Below are positions 33,577-45,054 of a stretch of 64,000 nucleotides of DNA, in pieces. This DNA comes from Aplidium turbinatum. Lineage: Eukaryota > Chordata > Ascidiacea > Aplousobranchia > Polyclinidae. The position numbers and the translations under genes were made by a program. The notes beneath the pieces are model-generated. The model ran no database searches, had not been told where the DNA came from, and was given only the letters and a program-made list of their open reading frames with translations. The DNA is taken from contig OU964931.1 in NCBI GenBank assembly GCA_918807975.1, positions 8,194,251 through 8,258,250 of the forward strand, given 5' to 3'. The number at the start of each line of letters is the position of its first letter. The stretch's first letter is position 1.

Positions 33577-36500
33577 ATGGCCACCCAACCCAGAGTTTTA
33601 AAATTGGTTTTGATTGGAGATGGTGGTGTTGGAAAAAGTTCTGTGATGAATCGCTTTATCACTGGAGAATTTGACAGCCAATCTTATCACACCATAGGTA
33701 CGTTAATTATAAATATATGAGCATTTCTTATTTAACTGTCAAACATACAAATTATTATCATGTGCAAGTTTGCAAATGTTTCCGTTGGTTCGTCCTGTAG
33801 ATCATGCTTCAAGTTATAATGGTTATTTTTGTTAAAAGTCTGACTTTTGAAGTGGTGTGTTGACATACCTGAGATGCAGTTTAATTAAGTATTTTGGAAT
33901 CACTTAGCAAGCAAACGTGGCCATAGTGACTTACGTGGCCATAGTGACTTTAAAGGGAGTGGTCGACTTACAATAGGGTCATTCCATGTCAACTCAACAG
34001 GTTTTTGGAAAAGTGCAAGCTCGACCCTCTTAGATTTTCTTGAAATTCACACTAAAGTTTCATATTGATGTATAATGAACACAAAAAAAATTTCAGCTCA
34101 TTATCTCAAGACGTTTAGAAATTACAGCCCTTCAAAGTCACAAAGGACCCTCAAAATACGTTCGCATGTAAATTTTCCTCCATGTTTGGGTCTTCACAAC
34201 TTTTCATGTAAAGCATTTACAAATCTGAAATTTGGTATTCTGATTAAGAAGCAGCCCTAGTTTTCATATCTACCATCAAAATTGCTAATTTCAAATTAGT
34301 TTTAGATATAGAACCTTTCAAAAATTAAAATTTTTTACATTTGAATAAATTACATCAATTTTTGATGTCTGCTATCTCCCAAACCAATAGTCCCAGAACT
34401 ACCATTTTGCATATCATTATTCTATACTAGTTGGTAATTAACCCCCGTGAGACTGAGACCAAACAAATGTGAAATTATTGAAGTTTGGAGGGTGCAAAGA
34501 TGAAGCCCGAGCATAGGCACAATCACTGTTCAGAAAGCAGATAGGAAATCATGTTTTCTGCATCTTTTGACACAAAAACTGTATCTCTAGCTCCAGCAGT
34601 TTTTGAGATATGAAGATTTGGTATTTTGGGGGAGGGCGCAGAACTTCAGGGAGAGAGGGCCACCCCTAAATCAATTTCAAATTCAAAAATGTTTTGAAGG
34701 AGTTATTTTTTCTGACAACCTCACAATTTAAAAGGGTGTCCTCAGCAAAATTCAAAACATTTTCACGTTTACCAAGTAAGCCACAACTACCTCACACCCC
34801 CGAGACTTTTGCATGTGATGGCCAAGCTCACGATTTCACAGCTGCATTTACTATTGAAGGAGTTGGGTTACATATTTGAAACTTGAACTGTTTATAGCTT
34901 AGGCAAAGAAGATTTTTTTCTGAAAATTTCAACTTCCTGAATGACTGTCCACAGAGTCAAATATTAACCACAAGATGGCGCATTTTGCTCGCGCTTCATC
35001 TTTGCACCCTCCAAACTTCAATAATTTCACATTTTTTTAGTGTAAGTCTCATGGGGGTTAATTACCAACTAGTATAGCACAATGATATGCAAAATGGTAG
35101 TTCTGGGACTATTGGTTTGGGGGGTCTGCTACTATTCGGTGAGTTCCTAACCTCTAACCCTAAAACGGCAATGATAATTAGGCCACGGTACCCGATAATT
35201 AAAAAAAAAATTGAAAAAATCCCCCGTTAAGAGATCGGACTCACCGAAACGGGCCATTCCGTGGTTTGGGAGATAGCGGTCATCAAAAATTGATGTAATT
35301 TTTTCAAATGTAAATTTTTTTAATTTTTGAAAGGTTCTATATCTAAAACTAATTTGAAATTAGCAATTTTGATGGTAGATATGAAAACTGGGGCTGCTTC
35401 TTAATCAGAATACCAAATTCCAGATTTGTAAATGCTTTACATGAAAAGTTGTAATTGTAAAGACCCAAACATGGAGGAAAATTCACATGCGAACGTATTT
35501 TGAGGGTCCTTTGTGACTTTGAAGGGCTGTAATTTCTAAACGTCTTGAAATAATGAACTGAATTTTTTTTGTGTTCAAACTGTTCATTATACATCAATAT
35601 GAAACTTTAGTGTGAATTTCAAGAAAATCTAAGAGGGTCGAGCTTGCACACCCTGTTGAGTTGACATGGAATGACCCAATACATAAAGATATACTTCCAG
35701 TAAAAACACAACATTTATAATTAATCTGGAAGAGCTGAGATCCAGGCCAGGGATATCTTGACAGTGTCATCGATCACCTCCAGATGTCATGAGACGGAGA
35801 AGGCTGCATTGGTACGGTAGTACCAGTGGTGGCCTTAAGGTTTTGTGGGCCCTGAGCAAGAAGTAATATGAGGGCCCCCTGCAGCCCGGTATGGACAAAT
35901 TAAAGTACGCCAACTCAAATAACCATAAATCAAAATAACACAAAAAGGAATTAACATGATACAACAACAAACAGCGCGAATATGGTAAGCGCGAAAGGTG
36001 TATTTCATTCTGTGACATCTTCACTTCATTCTGATGCTATGTCGTAGGCTACCACTACACCCAGTGCCCTTCGAAACCGACTCTAAAAAATAGCGATGCA
36101 AACTATAAACTATGGTGGAAAAGTTTAAGTTAACCTATTGCTTTCTGCTAGTGCTTAATGTAAATTTTATTTGTGTATATTTTGGATAAGCGCGGGCCCT
36201 GGGCGGTCGCCCAGTTTTCCGACCCCAAAGGCCACACTGGGTAGCACACATTCGTTGGCATCCAACCATACGGTATAGATTTTTTTGTGTCCAATTTTAA
36301 TCTCACTTAACTATCGAGCCAGTGTTTATTAACAGCAAATTGAAACTGATTATGTGGATACTGTACCAGTATATTGCTTTTTGCAAAATATTCTTGATTG
36401 GGTCGATTCATTCCACTTTAACTTACCAAACTGCAACTAGTAAGTATGCGCATAATTATCTGATTTTGAAAAAGCCACTGCGTTAACATTCTGAATTTCG

Positions 36501-37069
36501 GCTAAGGTATGAAAATCTGGGTGGTATTATTTTGCCCCATCTAAAAATGTAACATACGTGCAGGAGTGGAATTTCTCACCAAAACTTTAGAAGTTGAAGG
36601 TAAGGAATACACGTTGCAAATCTGGGACACTGCCGGCCAGGAACGCTTCAAAAGTCTTCGCACTCCCTTCTACCGTGGCGCCGACTGCTGTTTACTGACC
36701 TACGCTGTCGATGACGCGCAGAGCTTTTACAACTTAGCAAGCTGGAAGACCGAATTTCTCTACTACGCAGACGTAGCCGGTGAAGAATTTCCGTTCATAG
36801 TCATTGGCAATAAAGTGGATGTAGATTCGAGCAAAAAGATGGTCAATAGACATGACGTGCTTGATTGGTGTAAGGATAATGGCGGCTATCCCCACATAGA
36901 AACCAGTGCGAAGGATGATACAAATGTCAACCAGTGTTTCGCTACAGCTGTGCGAAAAATCGTCACCGCACAATTGCACACAGGTGAAGCGAGTATCAGC
37001 AATATGACGTCAGACACTCCTACTATTAACCTTCGGACTATGGCTGCGCAAAGAAACAAATGCTGCTGA
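33577..37069 (+). CDS. RAB9: Rab9 small GTPase
   Basis: Two coding exons, 33577-33697 and 36564-37069, are joined in phase (GG split G|GA) to give 208 residues (human RAB9A 201). The P-loop GDGGVGKS lies near residue 14. The switch regions carry HTIGVEFL and WDTAGQE, the guanine-specificity motifs are GNKVD and ETSAK, and the C-terminus NKCC is a double-cysteine geranylgeranylation site. The stretch SLRTPFYRGADCCLLTY is characteristic of Rab9. In animals Rab9 acts on late endosomes, returning mannose-6-phosphate receptors to the Golgi. The single coding intron (2.87 kb) holds a fold-back element, a MITE within it and a hAT MITE. The stop codon is only 207 bp from the stop of the opposing AIFM1 gene. 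Further 5' non-coding exons cannot be excluded. Confidence 0.96.
33976..35677. mobile_element. Fold-back DNA transposon in the Rab9 intron
   Basis: Ends GGGTCATTCCATGTCAACTC and the inverse are flanked by the 4-bp duplication aata (33972-33975 and 35678-35681). The inverted arms are extraordinarily long: about 33976-34515 pairs with about 34985-35677 at high identity, the right arm being lengthened by a 141-bp insertion. The spacer is under 500 bp and no protein is visible. A 4-bp target with GGG ends is compatible with Sola-type elements, but that assignment is only suggestive. Confidence 0.75.
35122..35262. mobile_element. 141-bp MITE inside the fold-back arm
   Basis: Comparison with the opposite arm shows an extra 141 bp exactly flanked by ggtttggg (35114-35121 and 35263-35270), an 8-bp duplication. 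The insert carries the inverted words TTCGGTGAGT and ACTCACCGAA near its ends. The empty site is visible in the left arm (34376-34390). Confidence 0.75.
35824..36239. mobile_element. hAT MITE in the Rab9 intron
   Basis: Ends CAGTGGTGGCC and GGCCACACTG are imperfect inverses, with flanks ggtagtac (35816-35823) and ggtagcac (36240-36247), an 8-bp duplication with one mismatch. GGGCCCT words near both ends extend the symmetry. Confidence 0.75.
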
Positions 37070-37276
37070 AGCAAATTCTCATATCTTCTCGTACGATACA
37101 GCATGTTGGCAAATGTATTTTAAATATTCGCATTATTGTAATGAGCACACCTGCAGTTTTGCAGAGCTACACCATCGTTCATAATTACAAGCTATGTTGG
37201 TCTGATGTTCATCTCTCATCGTCTAACGCTTGAGATGTTGCATTGGGAAAACCAAGCAAATACGATGAAGAAGACT

Positions 37277-40200
37277 TTAATCTTCGTCACTGTGAATTTT
37301 GAACAACTTGGCCACTTCACCATAATCCTCATGAGATTGTTGATCACGAATTAGCTGAAAAAAAAGCGTAATAGTGTTTTGAAATCAACAGCAGCCTACT
37401 ATGGGTGTATGTGCGACCTATATCTATGTTATTTATCTTACGACGAGTATTATTCCCCGTTGCAGATATATTTGCTGTTCGTTTATAAGACCATAACATG
37501 AGTGCTACAGAAGTAATTTTTTCTGCAACTACGGTCAACAATTGTAACATGAAACTATTGGATGCCAACCTATTGACAATTTCCTAACCGCAAAATATGA
37601 GCACTTGCCATCAGTGACGGACCTATGAAGGTCCAAAACTTCTCCGTGTTCACTATTCAGGCAGCTGGCTATTACAGAGTGTTGAAAAATAGCTTGCTTT
37701 ATAATCGAAATATTACTTGTAAAATGTAATTAAAATCTTTTAAAGTTGTAATGCAATATAAGGGTTAAAAGTCACCTTTCTTGCAATCGACATTCTTCCA
37801 AACACATTCCACAGAAGCAAACCGACCACTTTTTCGTTTTTAAGGTAGAAGACGACACCTTTCCCAAATTCATCGTTATTAGATTGGGAAGGTGTTGGCT
37901 TGGTATCTTCATTGCTCTCTGTTGTACCTTAAATTTTATGAGTATTATTTTTCAATCTTGCATCAACGAGATTCATAACTGCTGCAATTAACATTTAAGA
38001 GCCATATTAACCTTTAATCTAGAAAATACTTCTTTCGTCGACCGTTTCAACCAGAAGATACGCCTGGCGAAATTACAGCTTTGACGAATTTTACCTTATT
38101 TTATTGACGAAGTCTTGTGACTCAAAATATTTGATGAACATTTCGTATGAAAAAAATTGTTCATATCGGTATCTAATCCAAAATCTTCCGTCCTTTGTGT
38201 GGTGTCTGTATAGTGTATACTGCTGCAAGATGTCACAAAAGGCAACGGTTCTTCGTTCTGATGTAACAAAACGTGTCTTTTGTGACAACTTGTGGTGCTG
38301 CGTATGTGAGTTGGAAGATTTTTGTTTCAACAGTAACGGTAGCATTTGCGTCAGGTATTTTTATCAGCACGGCATGCGCAACCAACTGCAGAGGGAAGGG
38401 TCCGTTAAACGAAAGCAGTGTCAGATGTTCTTCCACCCTAAGTGCTGTTTTTTACTGTCGGAGTTTCAAAACTACTTTCAATACACTTACACCAGGTTAG
38501 GGTTTCTACATTAAGCTGAAATTAATGCAACGATTGTACCGATAGCCTGAAGTCGCTTTGGATTACCTTTGTGTGGTTATCTAAAAATTTTAGGCTGGGT
38601 TTAAGAAGCAAGCATTAATAAACTTGAAATGGTTAGCAATAGTACTTGGATTGGAAATTCAACGAACATCTGGCAAAACTTTTATTTAAGGCACCCTTCT
38701 CTCAGTGGGTTATTTCACTCTTGTGCTGCAATAATTACATTTCTTGCAAGTCCATGTCATTCTAGCTTGAAAACTGAAGGAAAAATAGTCAATGATGTCA
38801 TGGAGAAATGAATGTCAACATGTCTTCGAATCTAAAGTGCAATCCTTTTGATCATGCGAACATATAGACGAAGCATAAATTGCTTTGAATCAAAAAGCTT
38901 TTCGTGTGTTCAGACTTCCATTTTTGTCGCTATATTCTGTACTTAATGCATTAATGATCACTAAGACCGTATGCAACTGTTGTGAGCAGTATAGAATTTG
39001 ATGACATAGTTCGAATGAGCAACGAATCTTGGGCTTCCTTGTTTCAAAGCTTATTCCAGGGTAGTGGAAGCATTGAATAAGTGAGTTTAAAAGACAGGAA
39101 GCTGTTTTTTAAACTAAGTTACCAGTCGGGTCTACCTCCAGCATATTGTAAAGTGTCTTGTCAGGACACAAGCGATTGCTCTCGAGGGGTCTCGAACCGA
39201 AGTCCTTTCGATTTTCGGGTAATTGCCTTGAAGTTGAATGTATGAGGCAGCGATTTTGGAGCAACGTCGTAAATACACAGCAGGTTTTTGGTGTATTTGC
39301 AGGTACGCTTAGTAACGTCACACGAGATTAGTTTTGACAACGTGTAACCTCGCGCTTCTCTACGAGTGCAGCGTTTAAAGAAGACTAACGAAGACAGTGT
39401 GGTAGGCTTTTAAATTTAAGCCAAAGAAAGTAGCAACAACAATTACAAGCTACGATCAAAGAAATGAATCAAACCGGGCATGAAGAGTATTTATCCATAC
39501 AATAAAAGTTTTTTTGTGAAGGGTTTTAATGCGTTACGCTGTTTACTTACTATCTCTAGAGGCAAATTATTACTGTGGATAGTTTTAGTCCCGGGAATTT
39601 AAATATGTTTTCTTCAGTCTTAAAGTCCTTTTGAACACCATGTTTTTGTTTGTCGTATCCAGGCTTACGCCCGGTGATTGAAGATTTAAATTAAGTGTAC
39701 GGGAAGGCAAGGAAGCCAATCTTTGTGTCCACCTTCAGGCATTTCATTAAGTGTCCTGCCAAAGACACAACCGCATGCTCTTGAGCGGTGTCGAACCGGC
39801 GCCCTTTCGAGTGTCGTTTCAGGGCTCTCGGCAATGCAGCTGAACCCCATGAAATGATCTTAAACTTCTGCTGTTTGTGTTGGCTCTTGAACGTATGTAG
39901 GTTGCAAACTGAAGATGAATCGATGCTTTTGTAGCAGATCTTATGAAGATATCTGATCTCTACTGTCAAATGTCAAAGAACACAAGCTACGTTAGTGGAT
40001 CAAGAGTATGTTTTATAATCAACCCACCTTCAGTGCCCGACCTGAGACCTTCTTCATCAGCCGCTTTGGGTGTATCCTTATCTGTGGCTTTAGCGAAGAC
40101 GCCAACCGTCGGTAACTTCGAGTCTACCAATCCTATCGCCTCGTAGCCAACATCTGGACCGAGATCAGACCTGAGCATAGGAACCGGTTATTCAAAAAGA

Positions 40201-43200
40201 ACATTAAAATAACTATAAGACATTTAGAGGACAAAATACGACTTTCGCGTATGCATTCGCAAAACCTTACTATTGTGACTCAATACAATCTCCAGTTCAA
40301 TACGACAAGGTTCTAAACGCCACGAAGCAAGACAATGCTTCACTAAAACCGCGACACCTCAAAGCTACTAAAGCTGTAACCATAGGCGTATCCAGGGGGG
40401 CGAAAGGGGCCATGGCCCCCCACCTAAATTTTCAAAGTTTGGATTCCGAAGTTGAACCCTTTGTTGAAAATATAATATAATTTGTACAAATTTATATCGT
40501 TTTCCAAGACATCTGGCTATTAACACCCCCCAGGACTTGTTTTAGACACACAGAAAGACACCAATAAATTTTGCAAATCGTAAATCGCGCATAGCAAAGT
40601 TTACGCGATTTACGCTTCTTTTAACTAATCTGTGGAAGCAATTTCAGATTCGCTTACTCTGTTGGTTGGGTTTTTGTGTAGCTGAGTTTTATGTGTTCTA
40701 TAATTTTAGCCGCAGTTTTTGCCCGTTCGTGATGTGTAACAGCTACCTTTAATAAGTTAATAGCTGTTTATCTGGTAATAAATTTCATACAAATATTACC
40801 CTGAAAGTGTTTCTAGAAAGCGCTATAATCCATTATTTGAGTGTAATTTTACAAAATTTTTCCGGGGGAGCATGCCCCCGGACCCCCTAGAATACGCGTG
40901 TATGCGGCACGCTCTTCCAGCTTTATTGCTTCCCTTGCTTCACCCACCAGGATACGCTTTGTCAAGTCTCTTCAAATCATCAAATATTTGACCCACCCCC
41001 CCAAATTTTTTTTCTGGCTACGCCACTGGCTGTAACAAAGGACAAACAAAATGAACTCAAGCAAAAGGCATTTTCAAAACAGGCACAGTGTAAAGTAAAA
41101 CATCTTCACAGGAGAACCGGTCAACTTACCAGAACATAGACTGGTGGAAGTAATGCTTTTGTGCTCCAGTCATATTTTCTCCAGCTAACCTTCCGCTGAC
41201 TACAGCATGATCATGATGTTCCACACGTCTTCGGCCTAGTTTCACGTCATAGAAGCAAGATGCGTCACCTGCCTAAGGAAAGTGGTGTTACAATTAATAT
41301 GAAATTATCAATACTGGGTCGTTGTAAAACAGGAATGGCTTTATAAGTGCACTGAGTTTCTCCATTGGGGCAGCAAAAGGTTTTATTAGGTATCGCAGTA
41401 AATAAATCCCATTTAGATTTTTTTAAAGCGTTAGAGTGCCGACTTACCACCCATATATTAGACCTTCCTTGCAGTTCAGCGTTTACTCTGTATCCACCGA
41501 ATTTCTCATCTACTTCAATTCCAGCGGATTCTGCTAAGCTGGTATCTATGTCTAGGCCGACGGCAACTACCAAGTGATCTGTTGTTATCTGCAGCAATAC
41601 ACAGAGATAAGTAATGATAACACTGAGGTAATCTAGCTTTGATCAAGGAGTTATCACACAAACGCTTCAAGTGATTCAGATTTTTCAGAGCCAAACGGGA
41701 AAAAAGAGATATAATACGCAAAACAACCAACAAAGTATTGTTAGGCGTATATCTGACTACTTTCACAAAGATGCTCTAGCAGCTTATAGTTGGGTTTACA
41801 GTCACCCAATGCACCTCTTGGCCTTTACTTGTTGTGATTTTTATTTTGTCTCCATCCATGGCTATGTCTTTAACACACGCTTCGGTGACGACATTGACTC
41901 CTTCGTTTTTCACTTTTTCCGTGGTCCACTTTGTAAGGTATTCAGGCAAAACCATCCCCATGTTTCCGCGCTCAGGAAATACTTGATTCACTTCAAACCC
42001 TTGTTTTTTCGCTGCAAGTGAAAAAATAACGGAATAACTCCAGAAAATATTTTCAAATGTACATGAAAGTGATGTGTGAGTTTAACAAGAACATTCCCAA
42101 TGTTCACATTAGTTACATTATTCTGTTAATGCACAGACATACCTTTATGGCCAAGAGCGCATGCCAGCTCACTCCCCATGAAGCCTCCACCGATCACCGT
42201 CACTGACTCGACATTGTCGGTGACTTTGTCAAGTTCAAGAAAGTCACTTGCCTAAACACAATTAAAAAATTACGTCCAAGACATTTGACAATTTTATACA
42301 AATAACGGCGGTGGGATGGCGCAGCGGCTAAGGCGCTCGCTTTCCAATCATGCAATCCTGGTTCGACAATTAGTTGTGACAATTTTATACGAATAATATT
42401 GTCACTAAAAACGACAAGTGCTAAACTTTACAGAAACAATCGAAAAAGTTGTCAAATGACTTTTCAGAATGATAAAAGCGCTATAAAAACAGTCATCATA
42501 AAATTTTCTTACTTTTCTGTACAACGTCGTGCGGTTGACCACTTCGTCACCAGCCTTCTTGATGAGAGGCAAGTTTTTTGGTTGCCCTCCAGTTGCAATC
42601 AAACACTTTTCGTATTTTATTTCCACGCCATTGCGAAGTGTTGCTGTGTTTTCTGAGGAGTTGATGGACACAACCTGAACGAGGTAATTATGTACGTAGG
42701 TGTGCGTAATGCCAGGTGTAAACTGTAGTAGCAATCGGGTTTTGCGGCTGTGTTGGCCAAAAACAAGTGCCGTATTATGCACACATCCATTCATGTAATA
42801 GTGCGTTTACAATCTTTCAAGTTTTTGCAACTTTTTTCCCTTTCATTAAGGGTATAACGCTTATGGGAATATGTACATGTACAATTGTACATGCCAAAAA
42901 ATACAATCTTGTGGTGCTGACAAAAACAAACTGTGCAATGGAATATGGCATGCAAATCTATAACAACGTGTGTTACTGCAAGTTCCTACTGTGGAGCAAC
43001 TTTACTTCTCGTTTGAATTAATTTTACGTGTGAATAATGGAATAACGCGTGCTGAAACTTTGACAGAACTATGGCAACAGTTCTTGTTTTACCTTGTACG
43101 AAACTTGGATGAAAATTATACAATCAACTCATTGCTGCGATGACAGTAACACGAAATATGGAAACTTGTAGAGTCCAGTTAAAAAAAGATTAAATTGTAA

Positions 43201-45054
43201 TCTTGCTTGCCTTGGCATCTGTAGCAAGGGCAACGCCGCCTCCACTCTTTTCGGCAAGTTCATGGGGTTTGCAAAAAAACTTCTGTTCTTCAAAAAAGAT
43301 GTCTTTCTTTTTCCCATTCCACTGCGTGAATTCAAATTTTCTCGCAGCTTCTTGGTCTTCACTGAACCAAAGTTCTTTTGACAATGGAGGTCTCATGTAA
43401 GGAGACTCTTTTTCGTCAGTGACAATCAAAACCTATTCCAAAAAGCAATCTTACAAAACAAAGACAATGTTGCTGTGCTTAGTATCAAACCGTTTATCAG
43501 AAATCAGAAGCTATAAAAAAATTGAAAAATTTTCAGACTTTTTAGAGGTTTATCAATAAAAAAACTCACATAGGTTATAGTTTTATATATTGCATGCTGA
43601 CAAACAAGTAATGTTTAATATCAAGAGACACCTCACAGAGTATATGTGGTCATAAAACTATCTTGAGCTTCAGAAAAAATACTTTTACATGCCTTGGCAG
43701 TAACATCTCTCTTTCGGATTGCTCTCATTGCACTGTAAGCAGCAGTTCCCCCTCCAATTAGTAAGTACTGAACTTCGGCAGGAAATTGTGGGACGGCAAC
43801 GTTATCTGAAATGAAATGACACAAAAACAACCCCTCAAAAAGTGATAATGTGAATAGTGTATGGCTACAAAGAGGTATGGCCTGATTTGTTACATTCTGT
43901 AGACTTTTCCTGTTTTTGCCAACTTTTGGTAACTGCCTGAGCGAAATTTTTTAACAATAATATTTTAACGTCTTTTTAACTGTCTTCCCCACTCCCCAGG
44001 TAATAAGTTGGGTTTTAACATTACCAGGCTTTAAAAACAAAGACAATTCGATTCATAATAAATTCAGTCAGACTGTAAGCCGCTTGCTAACAATCTGATT
44101 GAACGTATTTTATCTTGTTTTCTCATTTTTTACTGCTTCTACAATTCAACAAATACCGTACCTTTTATATCAAGTTAGGAGTCAGTAAAAAGAAAAAGTT
44201 AGAATAATTTCAGTCAGACAATAGTCAAAATCTGTAGAATGTGACAAATCAAGCCACACTTTTAGGTAGCCATGGCAGTGGCACAGCGAAAACAAAACAC
44301 CATGAAAAGAGTTTAAAACAGTAGGTAAATAATAGTAAAACAGATTTCGAAAACATAAAAAGCACATGTCAAAGCATTGACTGAGTAAATGTGCGCAATT
44401 ATACGTTGGTGAACCTGTGTTCTCTTCCTCTTCACCTTCGACTGGAATATCTTCTTGGTTTGCTTGTTGTTTTTGTAAAATTTCTGCAGCATTTACATGG
44501 GTGCTGTTCCAGTATTTGTATAACCCCTAAATGGCAAAAAATAGCTGTTTAAAACCGCTGCAAGGAACATGCTTAATGCTTTATTATTATTGCAAAAGTA
44601 TGAATTGTAGATCGCACCCTGATCGCAATTGTAGATCGCACCTTGTAGGTCACTATTTTAGATCGCACCCTGGTACAACTTCATAGGGCACCGGTTCAAC
44701 ACAGCTCAAGAGCATGTGATTGAGGACACTAAAAGGAATGTCTGAGGGTGGAAATGAAGATTAGCTTCCTGGCCTTTCCGGCCATTTAATTCGAATTTTT
44801 ACCCACCAGGTGCAAGCCTGGACACAAAAAAATCTTAATTGATAGCTCAGATCAAATAAAAAAACAATGCACTTGTAATTTTTGAAAAGTAGTCAAGGAA
44901 GTCAATACAAAACATACTATTCCAAAGAATATAGTTCCACCAACAATACACAATCCTGATCCAACATTTCCAGAAAGATCTGCAGAAGTTGAGGATGAAT
45001 AAGATCTTGCATGTTTTGTTTGCTGACTGAACCATTGCTTTTTACATCTTCGAG
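37277..45054 (-). CDS. AIFM1: AIFM1, mitochondrial apoptosis-inducing factor (first exon missing)
   Basis: Twelve minus-strand exons agree in phase and give 568 residues (human 613): 44918-45054, 44415-44526, 43693-43805, 43211-43432, 42513-42674, 42143-42251, 41815-42011, 41448-41588, 41130-41272, 40028-40170, 37776-37927 and 37277-37354. The first of these starts in phase 1; the exon with the ATG was not found. The N-terminal part is arginine/serine-rich (RSYSSS), consistent with a mitochondrial presequence, then a membrane segment ([16 protein letters not shown]). FAD-binding [27 protein letters not shown], the NADH-binding [29 protein letters not shown] and [15 protein letters not shown] all match human AIF. 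AIF is an intermembrane-space NADH oxidoreductase that aids respiratory-complex assembly via MIA40 and moves to the nucleus in cell death. Two donors are GC rather than GT. The 41815 exon end could instead be 41806. Confidence 0.95.
39110..39250 (-). repeat. SINE copy 1 (AIFM1 intron)
   Basis: On the minus strand it carries GGTTCGAGACC (B-box-like), CTCGAGAGCAATCG and GTGTCCTGACAAGACACTT, matching in order the copies at 39650-39870 and 44660-44835. It looks truncated. Confidence 0.55.
39650..39870 (-). repeat. SINE copy 2 (AIFM1 intron)
   Basis: The minus strand reads GGTTCGACACCGCTCAAGAG, then GTGTCTTTGGCAGGACACTT, and ends in CCTGGATACGACAAACAAAA. B-box-like word, body and A-rich tail fit a tRNA-derived SINE of the same family as 39110-39250 and 44660-44835. 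Confidence 0.65.
40381..41028. mobile_element. hAT MITE, CAGTGGCGTAGCC-like family, divergent copy
   Basis: Ends CATAGGCGTATCCAGG and CTGGCTACGCCACTG, flanked by the exact 8-bp duplication gctgtaac (40373-40380 and 41029-41036). G-rich then C-rich tracts adjoin the left end, as in the copies at 6220 and 32738, but the body differs. It lies in the AIFM1 intron between exons 41130-41272 and 40028-40170. Confidence 0.85.
42305..42377 (+). pseudogene. Retro-inserted tRNA-like pseudogene
   Basis: A 73-base insert holds a clear pol III A box (TGGCGCAGCGG) and a partial B box (GGTTCGAC). It is flanked by an 18-bp duplication (42287-42304 and 42378-42395, one mismatch). A-box to B-box spacing and overall length are those of a tRNA, and the D stem GCGC/GCGC can pair. 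The acceptor stem and anticodon stem do not pair well, so this is a dead tRNA or tRNA-SINE head copied by a LINE, not a working tRNA. It lies in an AIFM1 intron. Confidence 0.7.
44660..44835 (+). repeat. SINE copy 3 (AIFM1 intron)
   Basis: Plus-strand copy of the family at 39650-39870: GGTTCAACACAGCTCAAGAG, then GCTTCCTGGCCTTTCCGG, ending in GCAAGCCTGGACACAAAAAA. It has the opposite orientation to the other two copies. Confidence 0.6.

Noticed and set aside
36734-37104. Minus-strand open frames opposite Rab9 exon 2
   Set aside because: They are antisense shadows of the conserved Rab9 coding sequence.
42305-42377. A working tRNA gene
   Set aside because: Acceptor and anticodon stems do not pair and the B box is incomplete; flanking duplications show a retrocopy.
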